DNA of 64,000 bases from JABWAJ01 sp038323375 (GCA_038323375.1 JBBQGV010000007.1:1-64000); one strand, 5' to 3'. Shown: positions 44,301 to 53,093, counted from the stretch's first letter. Translations and numbers: made by a program. The notes: generated from the letters alone by a model not told the origin.

Positions 44301-47300
44301 TGGATCGTCGTAGAACCGCTGACCGGGCCGACCCAACTGACCGTAAACGGTCCGGAACCGCCCAGGATGTCTAACCAGATCGCGCCAAATTGCAGACAGG
44401 TCGCATGGGTAACAATGCCCTGAAGGTTCAGGCCGCCGCCCGTATTGGTGACCGTCACGTTTTTATTTCGGGTACACCCCTGTGCGTCGGTGACCTGAAT
44501 GACGTAATTCCCCGGAGGCAGGTTATTGATGGTGAAATTGGAAGCTGCGGTCGTCGTGGAACCGCTCACAGGGCCGTTCCAGGTAATCAGGTAGTTCGGC
44601 GTGCCGCCGACCATAGTGACCAAAACAGAGCCCGTCTGGCCACAGACGCCGCCGGATCCGGTCGCGTTGATGACGAAGTTACCGCCGGAAATGACGTAAA
44701 CCGTATGCGTGCTGCTGCACCCGTTGGAGGAAGTAATGTGTACCGTGTAAGAGCCGCCGGGCAGGTTGGCAATGCTGTACCAGTTGTTGTTGGTCGTAGC
44801 CGAGCCGCTCACCGGCCCCGTCCAGTTGATGGTATAGGGTCCTGTTCCGTTATTGATGTCAACCCAGATAGAACCGGCCTGACCGCAATTTCCGTTGTTG
44901 GCTGTCACATAAGTGGAGAGGGATCCCCCGGCATTGTTGATATAGACTGTTTTGTACCCGGAGCACCAGTTTCCGTCTTCTACAAAAATGGAGTAGGTGC
45001 CGGAAGGTAAATTCTGAATGACATAGTTGGGGTTGGACGTTGTGGTGCTGCCGTTAACCGGGCCGTTCCAGTTGATGATGTATGGTGCCGAGCCGTTGGA
45101 AACATTCACGGTAATAGAACCCGAACTTCCACAAATGCCATTATTGGCGGTTGCGGTGATGTTCAGGTAACTACTTTGAAGCGTGACAACCCGCGTTACT
45201 GTACACCAGTTGCCATCTTCTATCGTGATGGTATAAGTGCCACCCGGCAGGTTAATGATGTTAAAATTGGAAGCATTGCTGGTGGCATATCCGCTCACCG
45301 GCCCCGAAACACTAATGTTGTAAGGTGGAACGCCTCCGGTCGTATTAATCTGAATATAACCAGGCTGTCCGCAGGCACCAGGGTGGGGCGTGGCTGTGAA
45401 ATTAAAATTGCTGTTGCCCTGCGTAATGGTCGCGTATTTAACAATAGAACAACCGTTTGCGGAAGTAATGTATATGGTGTAAAAGCCCGCCGGGAGGTTG
45501 GTGATGTTAAAACTCGAGTTGTTGGTGGTTAGCGAAGCATTGACTGGCCCGGTCACGTAGACCTGATAAGGCCCTTGTCCATTGAGGACAACGACCGATA
45601 AATAACCCGACATGCCGCAGGTAGCGCCATGGGGCGTTACGTAGGCATTTAGGTTACCGCCGGAAGCCACCGTGACAACTTCTGTGTCGTAGCAGCCGTA
45701 GCAATCCGTTTTGGTAATGGTATAGGTACCTGCCGGCAGGTTGGAAATCGTATTGGTATTGGCGTAAGTGCCAAAAGAGCCGGAGACTGGTCCGGTGAAG
45801 GAAACAATATACCCCGGGTGGCCGCCTGAAGAAGAAATGGTGATGGAACCATTGTTCTGGCTGCATCCCGCAGGGGTTGAATAAGCATTGACGATGTTGA
45901 AATTGCAGCCGGAACTACAATTCACCGTAAGACTATAAGGAGAAGTCGCACCGTTGTACCCGTCAACGACTACATAATACTGACCGGGTTGCAGGAATGC
46001 CGTGATGCTTTCACTGGCATTCCCCGCATTCTGGCTGTAATTGAGACAGTTGCCGCGGTCGCAGGAACTGAGCAGGAACAGCTCCAGGTTGTTCGTCAAA
46101 CCACTCAGGTTGATCGTCACCTGGCCGGCTTGGGTTACGGAAAAATAATGCACCATTTCGGGGCCGTTATTTTCCACATTCAGCACGTTGCCACAGCCAT
46201 AAAGCGACACATTGTCGTCGCCATAGATGTTGTTTCCGTTGTAAGGCTGGCCGCAAACCAACGGAATTGCGTCGCCGCAATACAGGTAGCCGCAGCTTAC
46301 CTCTAAGCGGTAAGCCCCCATTGCGGCAGCCGACTTCGCATCCACAACGAGATAGTAAATACCAATGGGCGCATCTTCGAAGATGATGCCTTCGTTATTG
46401 GTTTGGGTATTGTTGGTGGTACTGGATCGGAGACAAGTAAACTGACTACAACTGCCGCTGAGCAGGAAGAGATCCAGATCCAGGTTATTCGTTAAGATTT
46501 CTATCCCGATTTGAAGGTCGCCCGCAGTGGTTTTGTTCAGCACGTAAACCCGGTCATTCCCCGAGTAGCTGCCGCCCGAACATCCCGGGTAAGCTGAGAT
46601 TTGGTTGCCCGCGCCCACCGTAGTTTCATAGGGGAAATAATCTCCGCACTGGATCGCCACAGCCTCAGCGCACCAGGGCGAACTGCTTCCGCAAACGCCA
46701 GGCGTGAAAGACATCACACCGGCCGCAGCAGCAACGCAGGAGTTGCTGTAAGTGACCCCGTTGCAGCCGCATACCGGTTCATAAATCGTCGGGCAGACCG
46801 CGTTGGGGTTCATGTTTTGAGGATTCACGCAAAGCGTATTGCACGATCCTGCCGTATAAAAGGTAATTCCCGAAGCTTCTGCTACACAGGCGTTTTGGTA
46901 CGTAATTCCGTTGCAACCGCAAACCGGCTGGTAGGTGCCGGGGCAGTTCAGGCTGATGACCCCGGTGGCAGGGTTTTCTGTCGTTCCGGAGCTCGTTACG
47001 ACGTAAATCGGGTCATAGCAGGTATAATTTGGGTTACAGGGGCCCTGCGTATAGGAAGTGACCCCTTCTGCGCTTGCTACGCACTCGTTCGGATAGGTGA
47101 TTCCGTTACAGCCGCATACCGGCTGGAAGATAAAGTTGCAATTGGCGTTGGGATTCATTTGCGCCGGGTTGATGCAGGATCCAAAACAAACCCCTTCCGT
47201 GTAATCGGTTATTCCTGCTGCTTGTGCATAACAAATGTTAATATAAGTCACCCCATTCGAGCCGCAAACGGGGCTGATGATGTTGGGGCAGGAGTTGGCG

Positions 47301-48142
47301 GTCAACCCTTGCACAATCTCAACGCTAAATTCGGTGCGCGCTATAGGATAGGAATTCATATTTGCGTCAATCATCTTGACGTTTTCCACCTGCAGTTTTA
47401 AAATACCGGGTAGCATATTGGCCGGTAAATTATCCTCTATGATCAGCGAGATGATGCCAAGGTTGCCATATCCATTGACATTGGTTTGGTTCAGACGCGT
47501 AATCGTCACCTCGGCAAGACCGGTGTTGTCGTTCACCTTGAAGAAGTAAGTAGAATTGGCCCCGTCAGGATCATACCAGGCATCCTGAGCCGGCTGGAAA
47601 ACTACGCCGTTGGCTTTCACGAACTCCTCATTGAAGCGCATTGTAAAAGAGATGCCGTGAAAAAGGTTGGCGGGTAGTACCCCGCTGCCGAGGTTGATTT
47701 TGAAGTCTACACGCATTCCCGGTGTAGCAGAAGACATCGGGCTTTCCAACAGCAACGGGGCATTCAGGCCCGTTTGCCCGTTGTTGTAGCCATCCGGAGT
47801 TACAAATCCGTGGGTTTGGGCATAATTGGCTCCGATGGCGGCATTCAGGTCGGCCATTCCGACAGCGCCGTTGCCGTCTCCGTCTGCAAAAGCAAAGTTG
47901 ACATTGCCGGGAAAATAATTGAGCCACATGTCCGTTACCGGCTGTGCTTGCCAATTAGTGGTCGCATTTGGGCGGGGAGCACCGCCGTTGTTGTAAGCAG
48001 CACCCCAAAAGAGGACGTCTACACCGTTGACTATGCCATTGTTATTTACGTCGCCTGGCCAGAGCATTTGTGCATAGGAATGCTGGAAAAGTCCTAGCGT
48101 TAAACACAAGAAAAGTGTGCAGCGTGTAGTAGTTTTGTTCAT
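38363..48142 (-). CDS. Giant T9SS surface protein with Kazal-like modules and 23 tandem two-cysteine repeats
   Basis: 3259 residues. Order: signal peptide 1-24. Dockerin/EF-hand-like calcium loops (GDVNNNGIVNGVDVLFWG, ADGDGNGAVGMADLNAAI) about 27-110. A cohesin-like domain to about 280. Four Kazal-like modules (CGSNGVTY, CGCNGITY twice, CGCNGVTY) about 285-487. Two pre-peptidase-like beta domains (LDLDLFLLSG, LELFLLSSCD) to about 744. Then 23 repeats of about 82 residues, about 745-2625. One PKD domain (LWSFGDGTNSTATNPVHQYY). A second cohesin-like and SdrD-like stretch, a dockerin-like segment (GDANCNDAFTTLDLFLIQQL), another cohesin-like domain, and a type A sorting domain (LYQNTPNPFSDETMIRFELP, LESGVYFYTLKAGSFVATKT). 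The repeats relate to SprB repeats of gliding adhesins. It is exported by T9SS to the surface; adhesion or protease inhibition is inferred. Confidence 0.92.
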   Translation of the reverse strand: MNKTTTRCTLFLCLTLGLFQHSYAQMLWPGDVNNNGIVNGVDVLFWGAAYNNGGAPRPNATTNWQAQPVTDMWLNYFPGNVNFAFADGDGNGAVGMADLNAAIGANYAQTHGFVTPDGYNNGQTGLNAPLLLESPMSSATPGMRVDFKINLGSGVLPANLFHGISFTMRFNEEFVKANGVVFQPAQDAWYDPDGANSTYFFKVNDNTGLAEVTITRLNQTNVNGYGNLGIISLIIEDNLPANMLPGILKLQVENVKMIDANMNSYPIARTEFSVEIVQGLTANSCPNIISPVCGSNGVTYINICYAQAAGITDYTEGVCFGSCINPAQMNPNANCNFIFQPVCGCNGITYPNECVASAEGVTSYTQGPCNPNYTCYDPIYVVTSSGTTENPATGVISLNCPGTYQPVCGCNGITYQNACVAEASGITFYTAGSCNTLCVNPQNMNPNAVCPTIYEPVCGCNGVTYSNSCVAAAAGVMSFTPGVCGSSSPWCAEAVAIQCGDYFPYETTVGAGNQISAYPGCSGGSYSGNDRVYVLNKTTAGDLQIGIEILTNNLDLDLFLLSGSCSQFTCLRSSTTNNTQTNNEGIIFEDAPIGIYYLVVDAKSAAAMGAYRLEVSCGYLYCGDAIPLVCGQPYNGNNIYGDDNVSLYGCGNVLNVENNGPEMVHYFSVTQAGQVTINLSGLTNNLELFLLSSCDRGNCLNYSQNAGNASESITAFLQPGQYYVVVDGYNGATSPYSLTVNCSSGCNFNIVNAYSTPAGCSQNNGSITISSSGGHPGYIVSFTGPVSGSFGTYANTNTISNLPAGTYTITKTDCYGCYDTEVVTVASGGNLNAYVTPHGATCGMSGYLSVVVLNGQGPYQVYVTGPVNASLTTNNSSFNITNLPAGFYTIYITSANGCSIVKYATITQGNSNFNFTATPHPGACGQPGYIQINTTGGVPPYNISVSGPVSGYATSNASNFNIINLPGGTYTITIEDGNWCTVTRVVTLQSSYLNITATANNGICGSSGSITVNVSNGSAPYIINWNGPVNGSTTTSNPNYVIQNLPSGTYSIFVEDGNWCSGYKTVYINNAGGSLSTYVTANNGNCGQAGSIWVDINNGTGPYTINWTGPVSGSATTNNNWYSIANLPGGSYTVHITSSNGCSSTHTVYVISGGNFVINATGSGGVCGQTGSVLVTMVGGTPNYLITWNGPVSGSTTTAASNFTINNLPPGNYVIQVTDAQGCTRNKNVTVTNTGGGLNLQGIVTHATCLQFGAIWLDILGGSGPFTVSWVGPVSGSTTIQGNGYNIFNLPAGTYVVTVVAANGCTGTKTFTILNQGGNIIVTLVANNANCAQQYGAINVITSGAPGPYTIVWTGPVNGSATTSNTNYQITQLPAGMYAVTVTAANGCSGYKTVTINSSGNINIVATPLPGLCGMNGAIWLDINNGVGPFTITWTGPANGSITIQGNGYNIPNLPAGTYLVTVTSANGCTDSEVVVLITTSATYVVNTALINNGCGQYNWIWIDIIGGSPTYTIIWTGPSSGSGTSTNGAFEIMDLPPGTYVIKVTDATGCMVIKTVIIYPNPNNRLILTPISGVCGQLGAIWVDIVNSQAPYLLAWSGPVSGSILLTGNGYNIQNLPSGTYTITLLDANGCTDVEVVVLNNNQNLVDVTGIAIPGVCGQNGQIHLGIVGGTTPYSIVWTGPVNGTTTTSNNFFNILNLPSGTYTIVVTDASGCTDTVVITLVNAPNNLDVIGVPIPGVCGQNGQIHLGITGSTIPYTIVWTGPVNGNATTSNNFYNILNLPSGTYTIVVTGANGCTRTVVVTLTNGANTLNVTGVAVPGVCGQNGQIHLGITGGTAAYAIVWTGPVNGNATTSNNFYNILNLPSGTYTIVVTDANGCTRTVVVTLTNGANTLNVTAVATPGLCGLNGSILVNIAGGTAPFAVTWTGPVNGAASTANSTYNIVNLPSGAYSIVVTDANGCNDNVTVTLINTINNLSFTRTVTNGICGQNGSILINIVSGTPAYTITWAGPVSGSATTAANTYNIPNLPAGNYTLMVTGSNGCSQQLTATVAVTENNIDITDTANTGLCGQEGSVGLIISGGAGTYTIVWSGPESGSATSANGLYTISGLQSGNYNISVTDANGCAATETTSLINTESDLDLIAQGNNGICGQAGSITVNTSGGNAPYTITWGGPTSGSATTNNSTFTIPNLQTGSYTVGITDVNGCFDTQVVSISNSGAVNLTTTGTNATCVSLASISVVITGGLPNYTISWTGPVSGSTTTANTLYNIPSLPGGTYVVTVLSANGCVATKTVVLTSPAFNLNLVATPHNGLCGQNGFITVNISGGMPGYTITWNGPISGSISTFGSSYNISNTPNGTYTINVTDASGCTDAQTVTVINTNNGLSIAVTAVNGICGNLGSIWIDMFNGTPPFTIMWTGPVTGSTTTSGNFFDIPNLPGGTYVVKVTDLYNCMGQQTVVLTNAPDNLSASLTVQNGACDGPGAITIHVNGSHPPFTITWSGQNSSGSAITSAQSYTINNLPTGVYFITVTDLNGCTENLSTQVTNSPDNIDAIFSVINGNCFMAGAIGIIIQHAAPPYTINWNGTSSGTVVWQDYQYKIAGLISGDYIITITDGNGCVYESEAIWIDGQIPQPVANFTHSSSSLITTFTNTSTPGTYLWSFGDGTNSTATNPVHQYYGAGNYQVCLSVTNACGINNICKTVNIVLPSNLVILDVGEGTGSQGALIQIPVRIQNCQSLVSLAGSVNLENPAVANITGVTPALISPQYSAINKTFNYFSNNGQALSVNQNAILFYLNVQLTGPAGSATNIFLVNTPLAVEVGSMSGGNGIVLPHMTVLGRASVATVGMATGEVTTFWGEGIPEVAVSALDGGLVAMEMTDQLGHYMLPGLPLNEEYILRAEKDTLHANGLSTYALFIGQRFILGLDPPQIYSPYQVIAGDANCNDAFTTLDLFLIQQLIIGARDRFLNCPSWVFVAAGDMPDDFNAYNVFPYSNSDTMMLMTNLTSDFVGVKVGDILGHADPDLFHGGTQIDDRYQDDLVLVSNRRGVLAGEEVELTFRSDNFNDIVSYQTALGFDVESLEFLTIAGGQSSALSNVVAGERTGSIRLSWFNTAGRGVSALAAEDIFTIRFRAKKSIADLSDVLRIENSGIRTEAHNARSERLNIVLRWEDGTAQNSTYALYQNTPNPFSDETMIRFELPEEMAADLTLYDEVGRAIKHIFGDYAKGMNQISLTQLNLESGVYFYTLKAGSFVATKTMVVLNK
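40268..45908 (-). repeat. 23 tandem coding repeats of about 245 bp
   Basis: Each unit encodes roughly: G-CG-NGSI-V--GG--PYTI-WTGPVSGS-TT---Y-I-NLP-GTY-V-VTDANGC, with two conserved cysteines per unit except where noted. Units 12-15 (about 42300-43260) are nearly identical in DNA, including GTGCCGCTCGGCAGGTT in several units. The outer units are diverged. This points to recent expansion in the centre of the array. The first unit has an odd CYGCYDTE cysteine pattern. Units 19, 22 and 23 depart from the CG motif. Confidence 0.9.
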
Positions 48143-48790
48143 TGCCTTTTTATTAACGTTCGTGGAATCGGAATTAGGAAATTAGGACTGTCAATCCGTT
48201 AATAGTAACAGCCCAGTTTATCAATATTGATTGAGTCAACCTACAAAACCCGCATCAACGCCTGAGCAGTGAGTGTTGCTATTGCCAGCCTCCGGCGATA
48301 GAAATATCACAAGCGCAGATATAGGTGAACCGTAGATAACTGCTTTAGTTACTCTTAAACAACAAGGAAATACATACAAATCACAGCAAGACCTCCATTT
48401 TTTAAGTGGGGTAGAAGAACTAATGGAGGATATTCGATTGGAAGGGAACCATCGTATGATCCTGACTGCGGCGTAAAGATAGGGAAATTATCTGTCTTAC
48501 TAAATTTTTAAACTTATTTTTTCTGCAATTTGAGGGGAAGTAAACCGCTTTTTTTTTACGTATGAAGAATTGTTATCATCAGGCGTTCAGTGGATTGCTT
48601 GCCGCAAATGGATTGCCCTGTAACTGCTGGCGGGAACGCCCCCATGCGGGTAAAGACCTGCCGCGCCGGCGAAAGCCCTGGTAGCTAAAAATCTGATACT
48701 AACGATCTGTGAGCCAGGCTTGGTTTTGTGTAAATCGCTTTTATCTAAAATCTCTGAGCGATAAAAAAGGTTCTGCAAGCCCTGAAATGA
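48143..48790. other. Gene-free gap between the giant gene and lgt
   Basis: About 650 bases with no credible ORF on either strand. It must contain the promoter of the giant gene on the minus side. AT-rich text such as TCCTAATTTCC at about 48175 is only a weak match to a -7 box. Bases 48590-48700 are GC-rich with short inverted repeats (GCCGGCG/CGCCGGC type). No structured RNA was recognised. Confidence 0.4.
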
Positions 48791-48824
48791 TAAATTTGCA
48801 TCCGTATCAAATCAACACTGCCAA

Positions 48825-49625
48825 ATGCTGCTGCACATCACCTGGAATGTTTCGCCGGAAATCCTTGAAATCGGTTCTTTTTCTCTGCGTTGGTACGGAC
48901 TGCTTTTCGCAGCGGGTTTCCTTGCTGGCTTGTTCATCGTGCGGCGCATGATGCTTGCGGAAGGCGCCCCGGAAGCCTGGTTGGATAAGGCTTTCATCTA
49001 CATCGTTATTGGCGCGGTGGTTGGCGCGCGCCTTGGCCATGTCTTTTTTTACGATTGGGAATACTATTCTCAGGATCCTCTTAAAATTCTGAAGGTGTGG
49101 GAAGGCGGTTTAGCCAGCCACGGCGGCGCCATCGGCATCATCCTGATGTTGTGGCTGTTTTCGGTGCGGGTATCGAAAAAATCCATCCTCTGGATTCTCG
49201 ACAAAGTAGTGGTCCCCACTGCATTAGCCGGTTGCTTCATCCGCTTGGGCAACCTGATGAATTCTGAAATTTATGGAAAAGCTACCGATGTATCCTGGGC
49301 CTTCATCTTCGTACGCAGCGACCCCGCTGCCTTGCCGCGCCACCCGGTGCAGTTGTATGAATCGCTTTCTTACTTAGTCTCCTTTTTCATTCTTTACTAT
49401 GTGTATTGGAACACGGGCAAAAAAGACAAACCGGGCTTCGTCTTTGGCTTGTTTTTGTTGCTGATCTGGGGATTCCGCTTTATTTGGGAATACCTGAAGG
49501 AAAGCCAGGGCGGGTTTGAAAGCGCTTTTGGAAACGCCTTGAGTACCGGACAATTGCTGAGCATTCCGTTTCTGTTGATCGGGGCCTATTTTGTGTTCCG
49601 GAAAACACCGGAGGTGACGGCTTAA
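48825..49625 (+). CDS. lgt: Prolipoprotein diacylglyceryl transferase
   Basis: 266 residues with seven membrane helices. Motifs: FSLRWYGLLFAAGFLAG, the GARLGHVFFYDWEYY loop, WEGGLASHGGAIG, RLGNLMNSEIYGK with the essential arginine-glycine-asparagine, and HPVQLYESLSYL, all standard for Lgt. It transfers diacylglycerol to the lipobox cysteine of prolipoproteins, the first step in maturing lipoproteins such as those encoded at 22391, 29991 and 31056. A -7 box TAAATTTG stands at 48791-48798, 27 bases before the ATG, though no good -33 TTG is at the right spacing. It is intact and of normal length. Confidence 0.95.
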   Translation: MLLHITWNVSPEILEIGSFSLRWYGLLFAAGFLAGLFIVRRMMLAEGAPEAWLDKAFIYIVIGAVVGARLGHVFFYDWEYYSQDPLKILKVWEGGLASHGGAIGIILMLWLFSVRVSKKSILWILDKVVVPTALAGCFIRLGNLMNSEIYGKATDVSWAFIFVRSDPAALPRHPVQLYESLSYLVSFFILYYVYWNTGKKDKPGFVFGLFLLLIWGFRFIWEYLKESQGGFESAFGNALSTGQLLSIPFLLIGAYFVFRKTPEVTA

Positions 49626-49758
49626 CGGATTGACTCTTGCCAGGAGGGGGGGCATTTGTATCAAACCTGACATTTGCGGAAAAATGGTTTTGTATGGCTT
49701 AGAAAAAGGATTGTCTTCAAGTCGGTATTTTATTTTTCTTATCCAAAACCACACCACA

Positions 49759-51522
49759 ATGAAAAGTACTTACTTGTCAAAAGTCCAAACTTTGTTTGCT
49801 TGTTTGAATAAAAAACGGGGGGGAGGAACATCTTGTTATCCTTTTGTTACTCCTATTGATGCCCGTCAAGGGCTTTAGCCAGCCACAGGCACCGCCGACG
49901 TTTCAGGGAACCATCGTTCCTATTCCTAATCAAAGCGTACAAGCAACGCTGGATCAGCAACTCCAGACAGATAGTTCTAATTACCGGTTGTTTACGATTA
50001 ACCTGGAAGCAATGGAGGATTATTTTCAAAGCGAGGACTTGTGGTAGGCAATGAAAGCGAGGGGGCGGAAAGAAACCGGTTCAGGAATCTGTGCAGCGGT
50101 ATTAATAACGAATTGAATATTAATGATGATACGGGCGGTTCTCCCGGCATGCTTGTCACTGAAAACCCGATCGCTTTATTTAACCACGCAGCCAACCACA
50201 TCGCCAACAACACCATCAACCTCTACAAAGGCCGGGCGGGCATCCTGAGCTTTTCCGGACGTTACCTCGAGTTTTACAAAAACACCATCAATATGGAGCT
50301 TGATGACAAACAAACCGCCATTCAGATCGAAGGTCTGGCCGATGGCTTAGTGCGCTGCAACAAGGTTTTCGGCATGGGCGGCACGGTTTTGAACTCCAAA
50401 GGAATTACCGCCAAAGGCGCTTTCAGCACAATTTTTTCCTGCAACCACCTGAACGACACCAAAACCGGCCTGAGCTTCGACGGCATGGGCGACCAAAGCG
50501 TCGTGCGCGGCAATGAATTCACCGGGCAGGCAGTCGGGCTGCAGCTAGAAATGAACGGGCATGTTGGCCCGCAAAGCCACCAGGGAAATCGGTGGTTTGG
50601 GAGTTTTGAGGAAGTGGGGGCGAAGCATTTGGGGACAACAGAAGCAAGTGTTTTATTATCCCAATTTATTGTTGATCCAGCCGCTTCATCAGGCCAAGCT
50701 TACTCATATTTACCCTCATGGAGTGCACTTGGACAATGGTTTGTGCCGGAAGAGGTAGAAGATGAAAATATATTCAAATGCGCTACTTCCAATGCCTGTG
50801 CTACCGCTTCACCACCCGTCAACATCAAAGATGGCATAGAAGGGTTAGAAGAAAAATTTGCCCGGGGCAGTTTCTCTTCCCCACAATTTGCCACCGAACT
50901 GACCTGGACGGGCCTCCGCCACCTCTACAGCCGCATTGCAGAAAACAATATCCCTCTGCAAAATTATGCTCAGGTAAATAGCTTTTACACGAACGCCGCC
51001 AATACCAGCATTGAACAACTTCACGAAGCCGGGCAGAGTATCAAAGAGGCACTAACCTTACCGGGCGCCGACTTGGTTGTTTTGGAAGATTACGCTGCCG
51101 ACATAGAGAATTACTTAAATGATCTACTCCAAAACAGCGAAGCCTTAGTTACTGATACCAGCGTTTCCAGTATCAGCTCATTGTTCGCTGATCGGACAGA
51201 TATTTTAGCTGACCTTGCCGAAACAATAGGAATGGCGGATAGTTTATCTGCTGATTTGTACGGGGAACTTCTTGGCAACATCGCCTCCGCCAAAACTGTA
51301 AACAACTCGGTAACTGCTACTGTAGGTTACGAACTCAATGAAAAAGCTCAGTGTCTTACTACCGTCCATGATCTATTGGGGCTAGAAATTCAGCGTTCAC
51401 TTTCGACAGGTAGTGAAGAATTTGTCTTGAACACCAGCGATATTCCTTCAGGAATTATATGGATTACTCTTTTTGTGGACGGGGTGTCTATAGGCACACG
51501 TACAGTCGTAATTAAAAAGTAG
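49759..51522 (+). pseudogene. Broken T9SS-type beta-helix surface protein gene
   Basis: An ATG at 49759 starts MKSTYLSKVQTLFACLNKKR and hits a run of seven G at 49817-49823. With six G the frame would continue EEHLVILLLLLLMPVKGFSQ, a signal peptide. It would run on through FQGTIVPIPNQSVQATLDQQ and INLEAMEDYFQSEDLW to TAG at 50045-50047. The coding sequence then resumes in another frame (VVGNESEGAERNRFRNLCSG) for 493 residues. These are a right-handed beta-helix region (NTINLYKGRAGILSFSGRYL, LVRCNKVFGMGGTVLNSKGI, FSCNHLNDTKTGLSFDGMGD), a helical stretch and a C-terminus like a short sorting domain (SDIPSGIIWITLFVDGVSIG). The join at 50040 probably hides a large deletion, since such proteins usually have a long middle part. 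The poly-G could also be a sequencing slip or a phase-variable tract. Confidence 0.65.
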
Positions 51523-51539
51523 TTTCCCTTTCACGATTT

Positions 51540-51585
51540 GCAGAGATGCTTTTAAAGCAAAAGCATCTCTGCATTTTAATTTTCT
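51540..51585 (+). terminator. Strong hairpin between two cargo genes
   Basis: GCAGAGATGCTTTT (51540-51553) and AAAAGCATCTCTGC (51559-51572) form a perfect 14-bp stem with a 5-base loop, followed by ATTTTAATTTT. It lies 18 bases after the stop codon of the beta-helix gene and 6 bases before the next ATG region. Confidence 0.8.
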
Positions 51586-51590
51586 GAAAA

Positions 51591-53093
51591 ATGAAATTAT
51601 TATATACCTTGATTATTACCATGCTTTATTTTCCCATAGCCTCTCAAAACCATGATTACGTATGGTTATTTGGATGCAATTACACAAGCTCCTTGCCGGG
51701 TATTGAAGGATCAATCGGAGATTTTAAACAGCAGCCTTTTGGCTTTGAATACATAAATATTGGAATACCTCTTTTTGTATCAAATGCAATTGTTTCTGAT
51801 AGTACAGGGCACCTGAAATTTTATACCAATGCCTGTTCAATAGCTAATTCAAATCATGAAATCATGGAAAATGGTGAAGGAATTAATCCGGGGCAAATAC
51901 ATGAAACTTATTGTGATAATGGTTATATAGCAGGCACACAGGGCTGTTTAATATTGCCTAAACCTGGCAATCCTGATTTATACTATGTATTCCATAAACA
52001 CATAATAACTACAAGTTCAGAGATAATTACAGATGCTCTATTGTATTCAATGGTTGATATTTCATTAAACAATGGCATGGGCAAGGTAATTCAAAAAAAT
52101 CAACCCTTAGTTGAAACTGCCATTACTTATAGCCAGCTCACTGCCGTTAAACACGCGAATGGAAAGGATTGGTGGATTCTTACAGGAGGGGATCAAAATA
52201 ATTTGTACTATACTTTTTTACTTGATTCCAATGGGCTTGACCCTTATTTTACTCAAAGCATCGGATCACCATCCAGCTATAACGGGTCAAGAGGAGGTCA
52301 GGCTGTATTTTCTCCTGATGGTTCAAAATACGCCAGATATAGTGCTACAGATGGGGTGTTTTTATTTGATTTTGATCGCGCCAATGGTCTGTTAAGCAAC
52401 TTTAGGCATATTCCTATTGGAGATCCCTGGGTTTCAGGAGGGGTTGCGATTTCTCCTCATTCACGTTTTTTATACGTGTCATCAACCTTATTTGTCTATC
52501 AATACGACCTTTGGGCACAAGAGATCATAGTCACAAAAGATACAGTCGCTATATATGACAATTTCCAAGCTCCATTTCCTACAACTTTTTATACGCAACA
52601 ATTGGCGCCAGATTGTAAAATCTATATAAATAGTCAGAATGGTTCATTCTTCCTGCATGTCATCCATAATCCCGACGAACCAGGTCTATCATGTAATCTT
52701 GAACAGCATGGAGTTCCGTTACCGTACCCACATCAACTATCCATGCCCAATTTCCCCAACTACCGCCTCGGCCCCCTCATCCCCGGCGAAACGCCTGCTC
52801 CGCCCTGCTCGCCTATTGTGAGCACTGAAGAACCACTACCCGCGCCGGAACCTGCTATAAAAGTCTTCCCCAACCCCGCTTCCGGGCAGTTCACCATCAG
52901 GCTAACAGCCCCTGCCGCCGGTGAGTGGCAGTTGTTCCACGCCGACGGGCGGCTGGCGCTGCGGCAGTTTTTGTCGGCTGGCGTAGCGCAGTATGAAATA
53001 GCGGTGTCGCAACTGCCGCCGGGGATGTATTTTTACCGGGTGTTTTTGGAAGGGCAGCCGGGCGGGGGCGGGAAGGTGAGTGTGGTGCGGTAG
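51591..53093 (+). CDS. T9SS type A cargo protein with propeller-like body
   Basis: 500 residues with a signal peptide (MKLLYTLIITMLYFPIASQN). The body has propeller-like units: HDYVWLFGCNYTSSLPGIEG, STGHLKFYTNACSIANSNHE, GGQAVFSPDGSKYARYSATD, GGVAISPHSRFLYVSSTLFV. The line MPNFPNYRLGPL closes the propeller, as in many Bacteroidota surface proteins. The type A sorting domain follows (IKVFPNPASGQFTIRLTAPA, YEIAVSQLPPGMYFYRVFLE). The first 1140 bases are AT-rich and the last 350 clearly GC-rich, so the gene looks like a mosaic of two sources. It should be exported through T9SS. Confidence 0.85.
   Translation: MKLLYTLIITMLYFPIASQNHDYVWLFGCNYTSSLPGIEGSIGDFKQQPFGFEYINIGIPLFVSNAIVSDSTGHLKFYTNACSIANSNHEIMENGEGINPGQIHETYCDNGYIAGTQGCLILPKPGNPDLYYVFHKHIITTSSEIITDALLYSMVDISLNNGMGKVIQKNQPLVETAITYSQLTAVKHANGKDWWILTGGDQNNLYYTFLLDSNGLDPYFTQSIGSPSSYNGSRGGQAVFSPDGSKYARYSATDGVFLFDFDRANGLLSNFRHIPIGDPWVSGGVAISPHSRFLYVSSTLFVYQYDLWAQEIIVTKDTVAIYDNFQAPFPTTFYTQQLAPDCKIYINSQNGSFFLHVIHNPDEPGLSCNLEQHGVPLPYPHQLSMPNFPNYRLGPLIPGETPAPPCSPIVSTEEPLPAPEPAIKVFPNPASGQFTIRLTAPAAGEWQLFHADGRLALRQFLSAGVAQYEIAVSQLPPGMYFYRVFLEGQPGGGGKVSVVR

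Noticed and set aside
40268..45908. The regular 245-bp periodicity as a CRISPR or satellite array
   Set aside because: The whole stretch is one open reading frame with conserved residues in each unit, so it is a protein repeat.
46601..47401. 266-codon plus-strand ORF opposite the giant gene
   Set aside because: It is antisense to the Kazal-like region. The arginine- and alanine-rich composition is what the complementary strand of that region produces.
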